A DNA stretch of 64,000 nt. Source: Strigamia acuminata. Its lineage: Eukaryota > Arthropoda > Chilopoda > Geophilomorpha > Linotaeniidae. The stretch lies in the NCBI GenBank assembly GCA_949358305.1, contig OX442319.1, forward strand, positions 496,001 through 560,000, given 5' to 3'. This document shows, piece by piece, positions 27,438 through 38,954 of this stretch (positions are counted from its first letter, which is position 1; every line of letters starts with the position of its first letter). Below the pieces are notes generated by a model. It ran no database searches. It worked only from the letters and a program-made list of their open reading frames with translations, and had not been told where the DNA came from. Made by a program: the position numbers and the translations under genes.

Positions 27438-27969
27438 GTTGATTACCCAAGCGCTAACAAGATACTGCGAGCTTGGCGAATCGCTCAATAATGAACTGCG
27501 CAACCAATTCATCTGGGGTTTGCAGATGAAGCATGTGCAAAATGCGCTCATCATTCAAAGCGACTTGACGTTTGAAAAGGCGCTGGATGCTGCGACCGCC
27601 GCGGAATTGGCTTACGCCGACGTTTCCAGTTTCGAGGACCCTCCTACGGCAGTCCACACGATCCAGAACGGTAGGAACCAGCGACGTAACACCCACCGTG
27701 ACCACAGTTCTTCCTTCCACGGCCCGGCGCCTCCAGCGGATCCTGCGAGCCTCCAGCCCCAATCGAGTGACGACCGCCACAAATGCTTTTCGTGCGGCGC
27801 CACGGACCATCGTAGGCACGAGTGTAAGTTCCGACGGTCCCGGTGCCATGCGTGCGGCAAGATTGGGCACATTCAGGCTGCCTGCTGGTCCGGTGATAAG
27901 CAGTCTGTAACCGCGTCGGCCCCCGTCAACACGGTACATGTTGAGCCGCGCAAATTGCAGTTTTATTAG
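27438..27969 (+). pseudogene. Ty3-type Gag C-terminal fragment with two zinc knuckles
   Basis: GC-rich reading frame joined to the broken Harbinger exon. It encodes the end of a capsid domain (ELRNQFIWGLQMKHVQNAL, then LTFEKALDAA), a basic linker, and two knuckles: CFSCGATDHRRHEC and CHACGKIGHIQAAC. No start, protease or RT is present. It ends in TAG, followed by a purine tract (agggggggaggagagag, about 27990-28006), so the element lost most of its interior. Confidence 0.75.
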
Positions 27970-28006
27970 CTGTTTCCAGCTTAGCTTTTCAGGGGGGGAG
28001 GAGAGA

Positions 28007-28620
28007 GTTATCCTTAACTCATTTTATTCAATGTTCAAATATGTGCTATTCAATTTCAATTCGTGTTTCAATTTATTCAATGTTCAAATATGTGCTATTC
28101 AATTTCAATTCGTGTTTCAATGTTTTATTTTGCATTACAAACTTCGTGCAACTCTTGCACTATTCTATTACAAATTTCGTGCAACTCTTGCACTATTCTG
28201 TTACAAATTTCGTGCAACTCTTGCACTATTCTATTACAAATTTCGTGCAACTCTTGCACTATTCTGTTACAAATTTCGTGCAACTATTTGCACAACAATT
28301 CTCATGTTCAAATTAATTATATGTTCAATTGTTTGTTTTAATTGCTCTTCTTGGTTGCTTCGCAATTGAGGGGATACTGGAGTGTTTTGCACTCCATCTT
28401 CATTCTTTAATTGTGGCGCACGTCGCGTTCTCGTGACATTACGAGATCGCATACAGCGCCACCTGTATTTTTATGCAAAATAAAGTATTCCAATTCGGTT
28501 CCTTGCAACCACTGCCTCGTTCCTTGACCACCTCCAACACAATCCGACAGAATCCACGGAATCCGAAGTCAATCCATGCACAGAACACATCATATTGCGG
28601 TAAAATAAACCTTAGGCAGC
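28007..28620 (+). repeat. Possible LTR remnant with tandem repeats
   Basis: Follows the purine tract of the gag fragment, where an LTR would start, and contains AATAAA near 28480. Inside are two copies of a 49-bp unit (about 28029-28126) and about 4.5 copies of a 33-bp unit (28133-28288; core cgtgcaactcttgcactatt). The second LTR was not found, so the outer limits are uncertain. Confidence 0.45.
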
Positions 28621-28854
28621 TTATACAGTCGAAACTCTTTATAACGAATCGCAAGGGACCGGACAAATCAATTCGTTATAACGAGAATTCGTTAAAACGA
28701 ATTAGCTGAAAAAAATAAAATGTTATCATAAAAAATATTATTTATTCATAAAATCATGTTAATTTTATCCCTATTCTTAAAAACTGTTGAAATTGTTAAA
28801 ACGGGACAAATTAAACTCAACTGCTACAATTGGTAGCTTCTTGCATTGTTAATG

Positions 28855-30757
28855 TGTGACAAATTAATAGGGCTATAAATGCCTGATTTTCCACCAGAAG
28901 GCGCTGTTGCGCCATTTTGACGGTAATTCTACTGTATTTGTTGTAGAACCAATGTAATTCCTAAATAAAGTTATTTATGGTGTTTTAATTACAAATATGT
29001 TCGTTTGATAAGAATAAACAATTCAATCTTCATGATATCGAAATATCACGGCCGAAATTACAGAGAATCGTCTGCTAAAACCGCATTTGTCAATGCGCAA
29101 TGTCGCCACTAGATGGCGCTATCGCAAATCAGCGGTAAATTCGAAATACGGAATTAAATGAATAACAAGATATATATATTAAATAAGTAGTTAATATATT
29201 CACGTAGATTATTTAATTGGACAATAATATAAAGATATATTATTGCATTGAATGTTTGGAAGAAGAATTGGTCACATTCTTGGAAATGTGACCTTGCGGA
29301 TTAAAGGATTAATGTGTGACTTGGGAATGTGTCCTGGGTATCCACTTCCGGTCCCCGGTATCCATTTCCTGTTTCATGTCAAGGATTAGCATAATCCAAG
29401 TTTGCATCTCCGTATCCACTTCCTGCGATACGAGATTGGTGGAACTTAATCCCACCGAGTATAAAACTCCCTGACAACAGGAAGTTAAGTTAGTTCTTGA
29501 TTTCTGGTTATTTGGTATGTTCCGCATGTCAAATAACTGTTTCTTACTCAGGGCATGGGCCTACCGGTCCATGCATAGCATGGCTCTGCTGAGCCATGCA
29601 ACCCCCGTCAACTGAAGGCGAAGTTCGGACTGTTAATGTTTCCGTCAAACGGTCTTGCCGAGGAGAAAGCCTCCCGCGTAAGTATCCTCGTGGTCGGACA
29701 ATAGAATCACGTGTGATACCAAAGTATTTAGTAACCGTTAGTAGCACTGTTACTGAAAGAGATTGACTCCATCACTTGATGGTGCCAAAGCAGTCTGCAT
29801 GCAAAACATGTAGTAACCGCCAGTAGCACTATGTGTTTGGGAAAGTTATATCTCTTCGGTGATGGTGCCAAAGCAGTCTACTTATGAGTAGTATCTCGGG
29901 TGATTAATTCTGTTGTGCAGAACTGCGGGCTATATCCCCCTGAATACCAGTGCCGTCTCTCACCGCACTGTTATTTAGGGCACGCGCGATACTGTTCTGC
30001 TCAGCAAGGCGAACTTTGACGGCAATTGTGTGTTGCGATGTTTAACCTTTATTATATTTTGTAGTTGATAAATACACCTTAATTGTTTAAACTTGGCAAC
30101 AAGTTAACAACCGAAGTAAGTCACGAGACTTATTTCACTGTATGACGAATCAAATTCGTAACAATAAATTGAATACAATTTATTGAGTCAATTTATTAAA
30201 CTCACAACATCGCGAATTAACTATAATTCGCAAGCGGAACCTTGGCGAATAAATGACTTCATTTATTCATTACCAATTTCCAACCCTAGTTGTGGCGGTG
30301 CACATGAGTCAACCGCACCTCTCGGATCGAACCAAACCAGCATTACACGGACCATTACACCATACGAACCCGGAACGCGAACGAAGCAGTTCCATGATTA
30401 CGGAGCACCGACGGAAGCCGCGAGGACACAGCCAGCCCGGCTACGCATAGATGACATCATTAACTCGGTCGAGCGGGCGTTTTGCCGTTCCCGAACCCCG
30501 GATCACCAATAACCGTAATCATATTATTTTAGGGCTGTTTCACAGCCAATTATTTGTATAGTTTAACTTGTATTTAACTTGCCAAATGTCGGCATTAGAA
30601 TTTGTATAACTCTTAGGATTGATTATATTGTTTAGCAACAATAAATGTAGTGTTTTGAGAAACTTGTTGTCTTTATTTTATCTCGTATTAATCACTTATT
30701 CACGCGACTTATACCCGGTACTATCATGCGATAGGAGTTGTGGTCGTCACCGTCACA
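28855..30757 (+). repeat. RT2 5' LTR, 1903 bp
   Basis: TGTGAC...CGTCACA. A TATA box (tataaaa, 29460-29466) sits in gagtataaaactcc. Internal duplicated blocks of about 80 bp (gtagtaaccg and ggtgccaaagcagtct, about 29730-29890) follow it. A 109-codon frame (30183-30512) is present but unsupported as a gene. Confidence 0.93.
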
Positions 30758-30759
30758 CG

Positions 30760-30777
30760 TGGAGGTTCCACCGAGAT
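30760..30777 (+). promoter_or_regulatory. RT2 primer binding site, tRNA-Gln type
   Basis: TGGAGGTTCCACCGAGAT, two bases after the 5' LTR, complementary to the 3' end of tRNA-Gln plus CCA as I recall it. The same 18 bases occur in RT3 at 43346-43363. Confidence 0.85.
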
Positions 30778-32880
30778 AGGTTGCACAGTTTTAAATTTAT
30801 CGAATTTAAATAAAAGTGAAAAATGAGATAAATAAAGATTATAACATTTCAAAACATTTTATATGTTTCTGCTTTTGCGAAGTAGGAAATTCTCTTTAAG
30901 AACGTTGGGATTCGTGAGAACTCTAACATTAAAGGGAATGTCATGTTGTGTTATAAACACTCGAAAAAATTGAAGTAAAATTTATTTTATTTTCACGAAA
31001 TGATCTGGAAGTTTATATTTTATAAAACTTATTTTCCTTCGAAAATATTCAATCGGTAAAAAAGGATTGACCAGACCAAAGAGCGGACTTAGTAGAAGCC
31101 TACTAAAAACGAAAAGTTAAACTTTGAAAATATTTTCGGAAAATTCAGTTTTCCGAAGCGGTACGTCGACACCGATGCCAAGCGACCAAATCGCAGCTTC
31201 AACAAGCGACGATCTTCGTCATAAACGCGGCAGGAAAGCCACTCAAACCTTCGATGCAAGGTGCGAACGAATGCTTGGAAATTAGGGCGGACAGTGTATC
31301 AAAAACAGCGTGGAAACGTTACACAAGGTTCGTAGAGATTTGTGTAAGCGTTGCGAAGTTGTTTTCACTGACCGTCGGTATCCAAAAACGATCTAGTTGT
31401 TTTGAAAAAACAACACACTTCATTTTACTAAAAAGAAAGTTGCAAATCGAAATAAAAGTTACCTTCATTTGAAGGAATTAATTATTTTCAAAAGTACATT
31501 TTTTCATTCGAAAACAATGGAAATTAAAGAAATGTAAAATGGCGGCGATTAAAGATACCGACCACGTGGAGTAGTATTTTTGCGTCGAACATTACGAATC
31601 CTGATAAACACTTTTCTTTGGCAAAGTAAAAAGATTTCATCCAATCTTTTCTTTCGGAAATTTAACAGTAATGTTTTAAGTTTCCAACCAATACTTGGTT
31701 TTCAAAGAATTGTGAAAGTTTCTAAATGAAATTTGGCTGTTTGAGAAACAACCAATCCAATCGAATCGGACATTTTTCCACGTGGAAAATTTCGTAATTG
31801 AAATGGCAAAACCATTTATGGCTACGAACTTGGCCACGTGAAATATTTCCAGATCGAATATTTCTTGGACGAATTGAAGCTTTAAAATCAGATGGCTGAT
31901 TTAAATAAAAAAAGAGGTTTCAGCGTTTATTTTCTTTCTGAAAAATCAAATTGAAAATAAGACACCGCTGATAAAAGTGACATTTTTTTCTTCAATCGAA
32001 TTGAAAAGATTTCAACAAACATCTCGTTATTAGAGATAAGGGGGACAAATTATTAAAACTAATAATCAAAAACACGTCCTTCGTAAGTAAGAATTAGAGA
32101 ATTTTTCTCGTGGCAAATTTAAAAGATTTTAACGAATTTTATTTGTTAAAAAATTTGTTAAAAAAGGGGGAAATGGATGTTATTAAACAATTATAACTAT
32201 ACTTTTCCACTCGAAAAATGGAATTTAACCCCTGAAAATGTAAAACTGGATTAAATCACTTTTTGTCCTATCGGAAATAAAAATACACAATGTTGAAAGT
32301 CGAAAACTTTATTAAAAACTGTGGTTGTAATGATATTACACACAAACGGAATATTTAAAGAAAAAATATTTTTTTTTTTTGAAGAAAAATTATTTAATTA
32401 TTTAAATTGGTAAAAAAGACCAAATTCCAAGAAGTACGGACTTAGTAGAGAACTATTAATTAAGGTGAAACCAAAATTCACCAATCAGAGAGGCGCAGAT
32501 TAGGATCCAGATTTAAGCGTGGACCCAGATCACCAGACCAGACCCGGATAGACGTGTTTCCAGTAGCCATCTTGACCACGCCGTCCCGTTTAGTCCCGAT
32601 TCGAATTACCGCGCCGTAACCTGCAAAGCTAAGTATTGTTTATTTTTTTATTGTTAACTTTGAATTAAGCGTGCTTTTAATCACGCCAGTTTAAATATTC
32701 TGATATTTAGTGTTTTGTTTTAATTTTTTGAAAGTTTAACGCGTATTAAACAACGCGAAGTTTAATTTCGCTTTATTAAAGTTTAGAAGTGTTTCCTTTT
32801 GAAAGTGTATTGTATTAAAGTGTATATTGAATTCTTTAATAATAAAGAATTCTTTATTTCCGAATTGTTCAAGTTTTAAT
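30778..32880 (+). other. RT2 long untranslated leader
   Basis: 2.1 kb of AT-rich DNA with no supported coding frame between the primer site and the gag ATG; rich in stops in all frames. It may carry the packaging signal. Confidence 0.6.
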
Positions 32881-33282
32881 ATGGTTCAACAACCGTTTAC
32901 CATATTTGACTCTGAAGAAGGAGATAATGAAGGTGATAGTTTAAATCTAAGTTATCAACCTTTAGGAGAAAATGAGCAGGCAAACTTAAATCTAAGTTAC
33001 CAACTGTTCAAAAATCAACCCGAAATAATTCCGGATGATCTGACAGTCTACTGTCAAGTGTATGAATTAGATCGAAATCGATTTGCGATCCTAAGGGAAG
33101 CAATACTTCATGTAAAAACTATGGATAAACAAAATCAGTGGATAAATCCAGATAATGTTCCGTTGAATTCAGTGGATTCTCTGCTAAAGCCCAATCAAAG
33201 TCACTTGATTGTGGAAACCCCAGTCGAAACTTGGCGAATCAAATTATTTCAAGTGAAAGGTTTGATTCACTTAATTCAATAG
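32881..33282 (+). CDS. gag: RT2 truncated Gag, 133 aa
   Basis: ATG at 32881 (MVQQPFTIFDSEEGDNEGD). The segment IPDDLTVYCQVYELDRNRF matches the RT3 Gag N-terminal segment IPNDLEVYCRHYQLEVTQF. No capsid domain, zinc knuckle or pol follows. It may be an intact short product or just a remnant of the parent gag. Confidence 0.6.
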   Translation: MVQQPFTIFDSEEGDNEGDSLNLSYQPLGENEQANLNLSYQLFKNQPEIIPDDLTVYCQVYELDRNRFAILREAILHVKTMDKQNQWINPDNVPLNSVDSLLKPNQSHLIVETPVETWRIKLFQVKGLIHLIQ

Positions 33283-33898
33283 AAAAAGAGGAATTAAGAA
33301 CTGAAAACAAGCGTTTTCAATTACCAAACACAGCTGGATGTGAAGAAACTTTGATTACAAACCAATGTTTGCAATCGGCACATACACACTGACGTGTTCG
33401 AATGCCAACTCCAGGTTTGCAGTCGTTAGAGATACGACACAAGTTACACTATACATCACCGTGTAACTATCCAAGAAAAAGGGCCGAAAATTGTTAAAGC
33501 GAGCTAAGAGAGCTCGGAAATTCGCAATGGCGCGAGCTCAAAATTTTGTAAGGAATCTTATTGACTAAACATGATAAGAAAAAATACGATGTCTTTTCTA
33601 AAGAATTGACTATAGTTACGACAATTAAGGGGGACGTGATGATGCTTAATTGTCAATATTATCGGAAGGAAGTTTTATTATTTATTAATAAACTTGACTA
33701 AATTACGTAGAACAAAATCGAATTTGTGCTATTGAAAAATCCTGAACTTAGGCAATCTAATTGAGTTAAACAACTAAATTCAGAATTGGAAGTCACAGCA
33801 TCTCCCAAGATATATCAAGCCTGACAAAAGCATTTATATCCATTAATAGGATAGAAATAAGTGAAAGTGTAAACACTTCCAATTATTTAAGGGGGATT
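33283..33898 (+). other. RT2 3' interior and polypurine tract
   Basis: Non-coding; ends in the purine tract aagggggatt (about 33889-33898) directly before the 3' LTR. Confidence 0.7.
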
Positions 33899-35801
33899 TG
33901 TGACAAATTAATAGGGCTATAAATGCCTGATTTTCCACCAGAAGGCGCTGTTGCGCCATTTTGACGGTAATTCTACTGTATTTGTTGTAGAACCAATGTA
34001 ATTCCTAAATAAAGTTATTTATGGTGTTTTAATTACAAATATGTTCGTTTGATAAGAATAAACAATTCAATCTTCATGATATCGAAATATCACGGCCGAA
34101 ATTACAGAGAATCGTCTGCTAAAACCGCATTTGTCAATGCGCAATGTCGCCACTAGATGGCGCTATCGCAAATCAGCGGTAAATTCGAAATACGGAATTA
34201 AATGAATAACAAGATATATATATTAAATAAGTAGTTAATATATTCACGTAGATTATTTAATTGGACAATAATATAAAGATATATTATTGCATTGAATGTT
34301 TGGAAGAAGAATTGGTCACATTCTTGGAAATGTGACCTTGCGGATTAAAGGATTAATGTGTGACTTGGGAATGTGTCCTGGGTATCCACTTCCGGTCCCC
34401 GGTATCCATTTCCTGTTTCATGTCAAGGATTAGCATAATCCAAGTTTGCATCTCCGTATCCACTTCCTGCGATACGAGATTGGTGGAACTTAATCCCACC
34501 GAGTATAAAACTCCCTGACAACAGGAAGTTAAGTTAGTTCTTGATTTCTGGTTATTTGGTATGTTCCGCATGTCAAATAACTGTTTCTTACTCAGGGCAT
34601 GGGCCTACCGGTCCATGCATAGCATGGCTCTGCTGAGCCATGCAACCCCCGTCAACTGAAGGCGAAGTTCGGACTGTTAATGTTTCCGTCAAACGGTCTT
34701 GCCGAGGAGAAAGCCTCCCGCGTAAGTATCCTCGTGGTCGGACAATAGAATCACGTGTGATACCAAAGTATTTAGTAACCGTTAGTAGCACTGTTACTGA
34801 AAGAGATTGACTCCATCACTTGATGGTGCCAAAGCAGTCTGCATGCAAAACATGTAGTAACCGCCAGTAGCACTATGTGTTTGGGAAAGTTATATCTCTT
34901 CGGTGATGGTGCCAAAGCAGTCTACTTATGAGTAGTATCTCGGGTGATTAATTCTGTTGTGCAGAACTGCGGGCTATATCCCCCTGAATACCAGTGCCGT
35001 CTCTCACCGCACTGTTATTTAGGGCACGCGCGATACTGTTCTGCTCAGCAAGGCGAACTTTGACGGCAATTGTGTGTTGCGATGTTTAACCTTTATTATA
35101 TTTTGTAGTTGATAAATACACCTTAATTGTTTAAACTTGGCAACAAGTTAACAACCGAAGTAAGTCACGAGACTTATTTCACTGTATGACGAATCAAATT
35201 CGTAACAATAAATTGAATACAATTTATTGAGTCAATTTATTAAACTCACAACATCGCGAATTAACTATAATTCGCAAGCGGAACCTTGGCGAATAAATGA
35301 CTTCATTTATTCATTACCAATTTCCAACCCTAGTTGTGGCGGTGCACATGAGTCAACCGCACCTCTCGGATCGAACCAAACCAGCATTACACGGACCATT
35401 ACACCATACGAACCCGGAACGCGAACGAAGCAGTTCCATGATTACGGAGCACCGACGGAAGCCGCGAGGACACAGCCAGCCCGGCTACGCATAGATGACA
35501 TCATTAACTCGGTCGAGCGGGCGTTTTGCCGTTCCCGAACCCCGGATCACCAATAACCGTAATCATATTATTTTAGGGCTGTTTCACAGCCAATTATTTG
35601 TATAGTTTAACTTGTATTTAACTTGCCAAATGTCGGCATTAGAATTTGTATAACTCTTAGGATTGATTATATTGTTTAGCAACAATAAATGTAGTGTTTT
35701 GAGAAACTTGTTGTCTTTATTTTATCTCGTATTAATCACTTATTCACGCGACTTATACCCGGTACTATCATGCGATAGGAGTTGTGGTCGTCACCGTCAC
35801 A
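33899..35801 (+). repeat. RT2 3' LTR, 1903 bp
   Basis: Apparently identical to 28855-30757 (constant offset of 5,044); followed by the target duplication AATG. Confidence 0.93.
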
Positions 35802-36202
35802 AATGGCATTAAAAATGTTCAACTTGTCCTAAATCAAAATTTCTTTTTATTTGGCAGCCATTTTAAAACAGAAAATTTACATTTTTTCTAAATGTGTTCC
35901 TAACATGGGCATAAGATGTTGTGAGTCATGTGATCAGTTTTGAAAATTCGTTATAACGAGGGCTTGTTGGTATTACAGTGTACCTGAAAACCTGTTCGTT
36001 ATAACGAATAATTCGTTATATCGAAATTCGTTATAACGAAAATATTTAACACGATGTTCTATGGCTGGCCAACCAAGTCATTTTAAACAATTCGTTATAG
36101 TGATAATTCGTTATATCGCGATTCGTTATAAAGAGTTTCGACTGTATAAACAAATACATGGATAAAAATTGATACGTTATATGGTTACATTCCAGTAATT
36201 CT

Positions 36203-36381
36203 GTACTGCCTCCAATAAAAACCAAGGCGTGTATTAATTTTTCCGACCCAACCCTCCCTCCCCCCCCCCCCCCCCGGTCGGTTTGGTTAGGGCGGCATGC
36301 TGTGCAATAAACGCCGTTGACCCCCGACATTTAAACGAGTCCCGGCATCTAATTGAATCTGGCGTTTATTTGAGGCAGCAC
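36203..36381. mobile_element. Small MITE with GTACTGCCTC ends
   Basis: Left end GTACTGCCTCCAATAAAAAC and reverse complement of right end GTGCTGCCTCAAATAAACGC; about 179 bp, with a C homopolymer inside (36260-36275). The GTACTGCCT end is shared with the MITE at 39854-40179. Confidence 0.6.
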
Positions 36382-36639
36382 AATACAATACTTACAACGT
36401 GATAATGTAAAATGTGTCATTTGACAATTGAGACAATAAAGATTTATTATATGATTTAGTACATTTTGTTTAAAAATAACAGAGAAACACCAGTATCAAT
36501 AACTACATATTTAATTATATTAGAAGATCAAGTAGAATTCAGTGCAAAATTCATAGATTTCTTAGATTTTAATTTGTTTGAATGTTTTTGATTGAATTTT
36601 CATTTATGTGAATCATTGCATTTTAAAAATACTTTTCAA

Positions 36640-36870
36640 TTGTTAAAAAATTGTACTTTTTGTTAATTGTTTAAAAATTTTACACACTTTTGTTAATTGT
36701 TTAAAAAATTTATACACTTTTGTTAATTGTTTAAAAATTTTACAAACTTTTGTTAATCGTTTAAAATTATTACACAGTTGTTAATTTTTTAAAATTATTA
36801 CACACTTGTTAATTTTTTAAAATTTTTACACACTTTCATTAATTGTTTAAAAATTTTATACACTTTTGTT
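36640..36870. repeat. About 30-bp AT-rich tandem repeat
   Basis: Seven or so imperfect copies of ttttgttaattgtttaaaaa with a ttacacac end. Confidence 0.85.
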
Positions 36871-37035
36871 GCATTTATTCATGTATTCATTAATTTTATT
36901 TTAAACATTAGATTACTGACATAGTACATAAATTAGTTCTAACATGCAAAGCAAATCAGTTACGTAAAAAGTCTTTAACCTTCCAAACCCGAACCTAGGA
37001 TCAATTTTGACCTCCAGATGTGTTTTTATTTTTTT

Positions 37036-37190
37036 TTTTGAAAACTAACAGGATTTTTTTTTCTTGAAAACTAACAGGATTTTTTTTTCTTGAAAACTAA
37101 CAGGATTTTGTTTCTTGAAAACTAACAGGATTTTTTTTTCTTGAAAACTAACAGGATTTTTTTTCTTGAAAACTAACAAGATTTTTTTTA
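37036..37190. repeat. About 26-bp tandem repeat
   Basis: Six copies of cttgaaaactaacaggattt with variable T-run length. Confidence 0.9.
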
Positions 37191-37759
37191 CTTTAAATTA
37201 ACAGAAGTTTTTTTCTGACATTTGAGACAAATTTCTTTGAACGTCATGCTCATGACAAACAATAACAAAAATAACAGATCTAAAAATTAAAACAAAAATT
37301 TTTACAAAATTCCTTTGTTTACCCACAATTTATGAATTCAATTTTAATTATTTTTGATGTACTCTTTTGACAAATATCAAATTGTTTAAATTTCGTCATA
37401 AACATAAAATAGTCAAAGAATTGTATGATTTTCAAACATTTTTGGAAAAATGTTTTTGGCTTTGGATATAAAATGACCTGGGTTGCTGGAGTTAAAGGAT
37501 TTATTTTAGGTTAGTACTGCTAAGGTTAAAATATTATTATAATTAAGTTTTTTTTATTATTTGACAATTATTATTTTCAGAAAGATAATAATGACGAAGC
37601 AGCTGTAAATTATTGAATTATACTGTATAAAATCATGATCACATCAATGAGAAATTGGTCTATTCCTGTTGCCAATTAACTCCTAAGAAATTTGGCCATC
37701 AGAATAATGTCAGAAAGCACTAATAATAAATACAATGGAATAAAAATAATAAAAACAAT
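37191..37759. other. AT-rich intergenic stretch
   Basis: No coding frame, clear repeat or regulatory signal recognised. Confidence 0.5.
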
Positions 37760-38602
37760 AGCTGCATTCAAAAATAAAGATCATTGTATTTTAACAATTT
37801 TAGTTTAATTAGTTTAATTTTATTTAAAGTTTAAATTTTGAGTGATATAATTTTAACTCTATTTTTAAAAACTGACATGTGATGACTTAGGCATGACATT
37901 ATTGATTACGTAATCTGTAATCACTTCCAACATGTAGTATACAATATAATACCCTCTAATTGATTAGAAAGAAGGATGTACTGTACTGCCGTACTGCAGG
38001 GATAATGTATTCAGATTAATGGATGTAGACTGTATGTGTGGGAAATGTGTGCGTTCACAAGACTAACTCCAAAAAAAGGGAATGTCCTTTCAGTACACAC
38101 ATTGTGACGTCCATGCGCATATGGCGCACATTCAATAGTGCGACGTAACGCTTATTCATCAGCACGACCACCCTTAAAGTGGGAGATTGTGCTAATTGAT
38201 ATTGTAGTGAACGTTAGGAGTGCATAGGTGAGATTCAAAACTTTGCACCTACGCATGTTGCCCATGTTACACATCACCACATATTGTTTTAATCAAACAA
38301 TTTTAAATGTAACTGAAAGTGATTTCAAAAGCTGAGTAGTGATTGCTATAAAAATTGATAATTTAAAATTTGTGAGTGCTTGCATTTTAATTTAATTTTG
38401 CTTTAGTGGATGGAAAACTTTGTATGCAAATGTTATGATAAACTACATTTAAAACTAAAGTGAAATATGATTTAATAAAATTGAATATTAATTTGTATTT
38501 TGACAAATTGTTGATTTCCATTTTAAATAGTGCAGGAAATGATTAACCTTTTTATTTAAAATTGAAGTAAAATAGAAAGCCTTTTACTTTTTGAATGCTG
38601 CT
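37760..38602. mobile_element. MITE, AGCTGCATTC family, copy 1
   Basis: Ends AGCTGCATTCAAAAA and GAATGCTGCT; 843 bp. It matches the element at 57299-58171 along its length (gagtg block near 37840, gtgagtgcttg near 38371, actttgtat near 38418). AAT flanks both sides. No coding capacity. Confidence 0.75.
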
Positions 38603-38660
38603 AATGTTCATCTTTTCAAACAGCAAATGTTGTAGTTTATTATTAACTTCAATATATTAT

Positions 38661-38666
38661 TTTATT
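38661..38666 (-). terminator. Candidate poly(A) signal of netrin
   Basis: AATAAA on the minus strand about 290 nt past the netrin stop codon. Confidence 0.35.
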
Positions 38667-38954
38667 GGGATCCTAGATAATAAAAAATAGGCTCACAATA
38701 ACAATAAACCAGAGTGAAAACTTTAAATATGTAGACCAGAACATTTTTTTAAATAAACAATATAAATTAAAATTGTTTATCAAATAAAAACAAAAACATT
38801 ATTTGAGGAAATGATGTAAAAAAAAGTTTAAAACAATTCAATTTAAGAAAATAAAAAAATAAATACTTCTATTTTTAAATGGATAGAAAAACCAAACCAC
38901 AATTAGGAACTGTTCACATCACATGACTTGTGACACATCCCTCACAGATCATTC

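Larger units (their letters stand above)
28855..35801 (+). mobile_element. RT2: non-autonomous LTR element with giant LTRs (LARD-like)
   Basis: 6,947 bp: two apparently identical 1,903-bp LTRs and a 3.1-kb interior with no pol. The target duplication is AATG (28851-28854 and 35802-35805). A tRNA-Gln-type primer site follows the 5' LTR and a purine tract precedes the 3' LTR. The only coding region is a short Gag N-terminal frame. It shares primer site, LTR blocks and the Gag N-terminal motif with RT3, so it probably relies on an RT3-like partner for enzymes. Identical LTRs mean a very recent insertion. Confidence 0.92.
28626..36144. mobile_element. pogo/Tigger-type MITE split by RT2
   Basis: Perfect 27-bp terminal inverted repeats (28626-28652 and 36118-36144, starting CAGTCGAAACTCTTTATAAC) flanked by TA on both sides. 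Without RT2 the element is about 570 bp. The right part has many ttcgttataacgaa-type palindromes. No transposase is left. RT2 sits inside, duplicating AATG. Confidence 0.85.

Noticed and set aside
28023-28369. Overlapping open frames of 90-140 codons
   Set aside because: They translate the 49-bp and 33-bp tandem repeats in several frames at once and are repeat artefacts.
36260-36275. C homopolymer as a possible assembly gap
   Set aside because: The MITE ends on both sides are consistent, so a length-variable homopolymer is more likely than a misjoin, though its length is uncertain.
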